The position numbers were made by a program, and so were the translations under genes. Source: CAG-791 sp963655255 (lineage in GTDB: Bacteria; Bacillota; Clostridia; Lachnospirales; Lachnospiraceae). From it: a stretch of DNA of 7,823 bases. A model generated the notes under the pieces. It had not been told where the DNA came from, searched no databases, and saw only the letters and a list, made by a program, of their open reading frames with translations. Shown here piece after piece: positions 6,409 through 7,823 of the stretch; position 1 is the stretch's first letter; every line of letters begins with the position of its first letter. The DNA is taken from the NCBI GenBank assembly GCA_963655255.1, contig CAVKEB010000069.1:1-7823 (forward strand), given 5' to 3'.

Positions 6409-6623
6409 TTAATCATGATTTTAGCTGCCATCTGTGAAGTGATTGCCAGTCTGGACTCCTTCAGATTAACAATGATGTTGCCGTCACCGCTTGCAGAGAT
6501 GATTTCCACCTGCGCTCCCACGACAAAGCCAAGGTCTTCCAGGTGCTTCTTTCCCTCTTCGCTGCCGCCGATCCGGGCAACCAGTACCTTATCGCCGGTT
6601 TTGGCAAAAGCTAAAGGCATCAT
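6405..6623 (-). CDS. feoA: FeoA domain protein (first copy)
   Basis: A 72-residue small cytosolic FeoA-family protein, first gene of the iron cluster. The pattern LEDLGFVVGAQVEIISASGDG, then NIIVNLKESRLAI and a final A-x-x-IMIN, is the FeoA beta-barrel signature, with a Gly-Gly segment (RIGGSEEGKKHL) in place of the charged helix start of the second copy. ATG at 6623 is preferred: AAAGGAG lies about 9 bases upstream. The adjacent ATG at 6620 is also possible and would shorten the protein by one residue. Upstream in-frame codons to 6677 would run into the operator region and have no ribosome binding site. Similarity to the second copy is low by eye, so the two are old paralogues rather than a fresh duplication. 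It is the gene nearest the feo promoter. Confidence 0.92.
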   Translation of the reverse strand: MMPLAFAKTGDKVLVARIGGSEEGKKHLEDLGFVVGAQVEIISASGDGNIIVNLKESRLAITSQMAAKIMIN

Positions 6624-6666
6624 GTGCTCCGTCTCCTTTCCAAAGATTACCACAAGATAATAAAAA

Positions 6667-6684
6667 TTAGTTCGCATGAACTAA
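6667..6684. promoter_or_regulatory. Operator palindrome 2 of the feo promoter (DtxR-type candidate)
   Basis: TTAGTTC and GAACTAA form a perfect inverted repeat with a 4-base centre, 18 bp in total. It lies just downstream of the predicted transcription start, where a bound repressor would block the polymerase. The outer TTAG...CTAA resembles the DtxR-family consensus TTAGGTTAGCCTAACCTAA (19 bp) but is one base shorter, and it does not resemble a Fur box. Assignment to a DtxR-like iron regulator is inference. Confidence 0.65.
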
Positions 6685-6692
6685 CGCAGAGT

Positions 6693-6710
6693 GTAGTTTA
6701 TTATCACTAA
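6693..6710. promoter_or_regulatory. Operator palindrome 1 of the feo promoter
   Basis: In minus-strand sense TTAGTG, 6 bases, AACTAC: each arm matches the arms of the second site (TTAGTT, AACTAA) at 5 of 6 positions with identical spacing. It overlaps the -10 region and spacer. Both sites are preceded by CTGCG, giving the 10-bp direct repeat CTGCGTTAGT at an offset of 26 bases. Confidence 0.55.
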
Positions 6711-6723
6711 CGCAGTTTGTCAA
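6695..6723 (-). promoter_or_regulatory. feo operon promoter
   Basis: On the minus strand a perfect TTGACA (6723-6718), a 17-base spacer and TAAACT (6700-6695, 4 of 6 to TATAAT) are followed by a start site near 6688. An AT-rich tract upstream (about 6731-6747) could act as an UP element. The leader to the feoA-1 ATG is about 65 bases and contains the second palindrome. Confidence 0.65.
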
Positions 6724-6746
6724 CTCTCACTATAAAATTTTTATAA

Positions 6747-6910
6747 AGTCAGCACATCCCGTGTAAAAAGCGAATTGGCCGCTTGCGGACATATTCGTCT
6801 TTTTACACGGGATGCGGCCAAGGTACGAAGTACCTCTGGCCGGGCACATCGAGGATTTGCGCAGCAAATTTGAGATGCGTGGCTGACTGCCGCTTGTGGA
6901 CACATCAGCC
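6747..6910. repeat. Palindrome-rich intergenic element with cloverleaf folding potential
   Basis: Four inverted repeats fill this gene-free stretch. (I) 6755-6770 pairs perfectly with 6799-6814 (16 bp), enclosing CGAAT/ATTCG and an apex CCG-CTTG-CGG. (II) GGCCA-AGGTAC/GTACCT-C-TGGCC at 6816-6841. (III) GGATTTGC/GCAAATTT around GCA at 6853-6871, extended by CATC/GATG beyond a tandem G-A. An outer stem AGTCAGC (6747-6753) with GCTGACT (6882-6888) closes I-III into a cloverleaf. (IV) GGCTGA (6881-6886) can instead pair with TCAGCC (6905-6910). Hairpin IV repeats the apex of I (CCGCTTG-GGACA). It has no convincing coding content; it may be a dispersed palindromic repeat, a non-autonomous mobile element or a structured RNA. 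Confidence 0.7.
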
Positions 6911-6921
6911 TTTCTGATACA

Positions 6922-6949
6922 TTGACACACTTTCCTGCTGTGTTAGACT
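6922..6949 (+). promoter_or_regulatory. Promoter of the ECF S-component gene
   Basis: TTGACA (6922-6927), a 16-base spacer and TAGACT (6944-6949), with an upstream TG at 6941-6942 giving an extended -10 element. Transcription should start near 6956, leaving a leader of about 61 bases, too short for an FMN riboswitch. Confidence 0.6.
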
Positions 6950-6960
6950 GAAGGACAGAA

Positions 6961-6980
6961 TCCGCCGCAGCCGCGGCGGA
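6961..6980 (+). other. GC-rich hairpin near the 5' end of the ECF leader
   Basis: TCCGCCGC and GCGGCGGA form a perfect 8-bp stem with the loop AGCC, starting about 5 bases after the predicted transcription start. No T-run follows, so it is not a terminator. A 5'-terminal hairpin of this kind often protects mRNA from decay; that role here is inference. Confidence 0.6.
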
Positions 6981-7016
6981 GAGTATCCATATACACCCTT
7001 ATGAGGAGGCACTGTA

Positions 7017-7568
7017 ATGAATAAGAAGTTTGGTATTAAGGAAGTAGTTGCAATTGGTATCGGAACCGCTCTGTTCGTTGTTCTGACTGAGGTTCAGATC
7101 CCGATCGGCATCCCGAACACCTCTCTGCAGCCCAGAATGGCCGTTCTCGCATTCCTTTCCGCAGTCTTCGGACCGCTGGTCGGTGCGATCATCGGACTTC
7201 TCGGCCATGCACTCGGCGATGCACTCTTTTACGGCTCGGTATGGTGGAGCTGGGTATTCCCGGAGGCGGTCGTCGGCATTGCAATCGGCGCTTTCGCGAA
7301 GAAGTTCGCCGTCAGAGAAGGCGGTTTTGACAAGAAGAACATCGTTCTGTTCAACGCCATCCAGATTGTTGCCAACGCGGTTGCCTGGATTGTCGTTGCT
7401 CCGGTTCTCGACATTGTTGTCTACGCAGAGCCCGCTGCAAAGGTTTTCCTGCAGGGTGCTTTCGCTTTCCTCGGCAACATTATCATCATCGGCATTCTCG
7501 GATCTCTCCTGCTCGCAGGATATTCCAAGGTTGCCGGCAAGTCTTCCAGCCTGAAGAAGGAAGACTGA
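7017..7568 (+). CDS. ECF transporter S component, UPF0397 / ECF-ribofla_trS family
   Basis: A 183-residue membrane protein, the substrate-binding S component of an energy-coupling factor vitamin transporter. It shows about five hydrophobic segments (roughly 9-26, 41-66, 74-94, 109-134, 144-169) and the family signature FGPLVGAIIGLLGHALGDALFYGSVWWSWV across 51-80, in which FYGS-x-WWSWV is diagnostic. AGGAGG lies 7 bases before the ATG. Relatives are often labelled riboflavin-type S components, but the substrate cannot be read from the sequence. No A/A' ATPase or T-subunit gene lies next to it, and a terminator follows within 55 bases, so it probably works as a stand-alone S component sharing an energising module encoded elsewhere (group II ECF). 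It has its own promoter, divergent from the feo genes. The C-terminus is short and lysine-rich. Confidence 0.9.
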   Translation: MNKKFGIKEVVAIGIGTALFVVLTEVQIPIGIPNTSLQPRMAVLAFLSAVFGPLVGAIIGLLGHALGDALFYGSVWWSWVFPEAVVGIAIGAFAKKFAVREGGFDKKNIVLFNAIQIVANAVAWIVVAPVLDIVVYAEPAAKVFLQGAFAFLGNIIIIGILGSLLLAGYSKVAGKSSSLKKED

Positions 7569-7620
7569 TCCTCTTCGTTCTGTAAAGTAAAAGAGAACAG
7601 AGGCAGAATTCTCAGACAGA

Positions 7621-7653
7621 CGGCTGCAGCGCATGACGCTGCGGTCGTTTTTT
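7621..7653 (+). terminator. Intrinsic terminator of the ECF S-component gene
   Basis: CGGCTGCAGCG and CGCTGCGGTCG pair over 11 bp with two G-U pairs around the loop CATGA, followed directly by TTTTTT (7648-7653). The G-U pairs work only in plus-strand RNA, confirming the direction. It lies 52 bases after the stop codon. Confidence 0.92.
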
Positions 7654-7744
7654 GCTGCCGCTGTGCATTCTGATATCCCGGACAGTGGCCTCTCGGACAC
7701 CCCTCTCAAGGCGCGGATTCATCCCCCCCGTGCCCGGAACGCCG

Positions 7745-7773
7745 TTGGCGTTTTCCGGTGCGTATCGTATAAT
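7745..7773 (+). promoter_or_regulatory. Plus-strand promoter near the right edge
   Basis: TTGGCG (7745-7750), a 17-base spacer and a perfect TATAAT (7768-7773) predict a start near 7780 for a gene beyond the window. The -35 element lies inside a small hairpin (ACGCC-GTT-GGCGT region, 7734-7758). Between the terminator at 7653 and this promoter I see no gene; a 62-codon minus-strand frame there is not convincing. Confidence 0.5.
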
Positions 7774-7823
7774 CCCATCTTTGACAGTTGAAGCAGACAA
7801 AAATGCCGGAAACCCTTGAAATA

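Noticed and set aside
6693..6710. GATAAT in the feo promoter as part of a Fur box
   Set aside because: Only a single GATAAT hexamer is present, without the inverted partner expected of a Fur box; the TTAGT/AACTA symmetry explains the region better.
6730..6930. 66-codon minus-strand frame in the palindromic element
   Set aside because: It reads through the hairpins, has no ribosome binding site or domain, and its residues just reflect the inverted repeats.
6999..7709. 236-codon minus-strand frame over the ECF gene
   Set aside because: It overlaps the ECF gene and its terminator completely and has no family features; it is a shadow of biased codon use.
7680..7715. Stretch on the minus strand that reads GGTGTCCGAGAGG, like the start of a serine tRNA
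   Set aside because: No acceptor stem, anticodon arm or T-loop could be assembled around it.
7612..7800. 62-codon minus-strand frame at the right edge
   Set aside because: It covers the ECF terminator and a plus-strand promoter, is low in hydrophobic residues, and has no recognisable motif.

Overview
The window looks like chromosomal DNA of a Gram-positive anaerobe of the class Clostridia, possibly Lachnospiraceae or a relative. The signs are AGGAGG-type ribosome binding sites, a clostridial-style ProA C-terminus, two consecutive feoA genes before feoB, a FeoB-associated Cys-rich membrane protein, a small CxxC metal-binding-domain protein, and an ECF-transporter S component. The assignment rests on recognising protein families, not on a search.

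Layout. Almost everything lies on the minus strand and reads from about 6720 down to 1. The order of transcription is: feo promoter with two matching 18-bp palindromes (6667-6723), feoA-1, feoA-2, feoB, a 54-aa single-pass membrane protein, the FeoB-associated Cys-rich protein, and the CxxC (HMA-like) protein. Together these form a ferrous-iron uptake cluster. A second promoter at 2910-2937 then precedes a prolyl-tRNA-editing-type deacylase, proA (proline biosynthesis) and a cyclophilin. The cyclophilin is followed by a clear intrinsic terminator (133-172). The far left end (1-53) holds two more perfect stem-loops.

The 6724-6921 stretch holds no gene. It is packed with inverted repeats that can fold into a cloverleaf-like structure with an alternative pairing at one end. 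To its right a promoter (6922-6949) drives a single plus-strand gene, a UPF0397-family ECF S component, closed by a strong terminator (7621-7653). No ECF ATPase or T component is visible. The last 170 bases hold no convincing gene, but carry a good plus-strand promoter for something beyond the window.

How it works together. FeoB is the membrane Fe(II) transporter with its N-terminal G domain. The two FeoA proteins are small SH3-like partners. The two small membrane proteins and the CxxC protein are likely accessories. The paired palindromes at the feo promoter suggest metal-dependent repression, plausibly by a DtxR-family regulator. Three of the intercistronic gaps in the cluster contain stem-loops, which suggests expression is tuned gene by gene along one transcript.

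Most notable: the paired feo operator, the palindromic cloverleaf element, the 54-aa open reading frame coupled to the Cys-rich gene, and an in-frame internal duplication inside proA. No self-evident new defence or mobile system is present.
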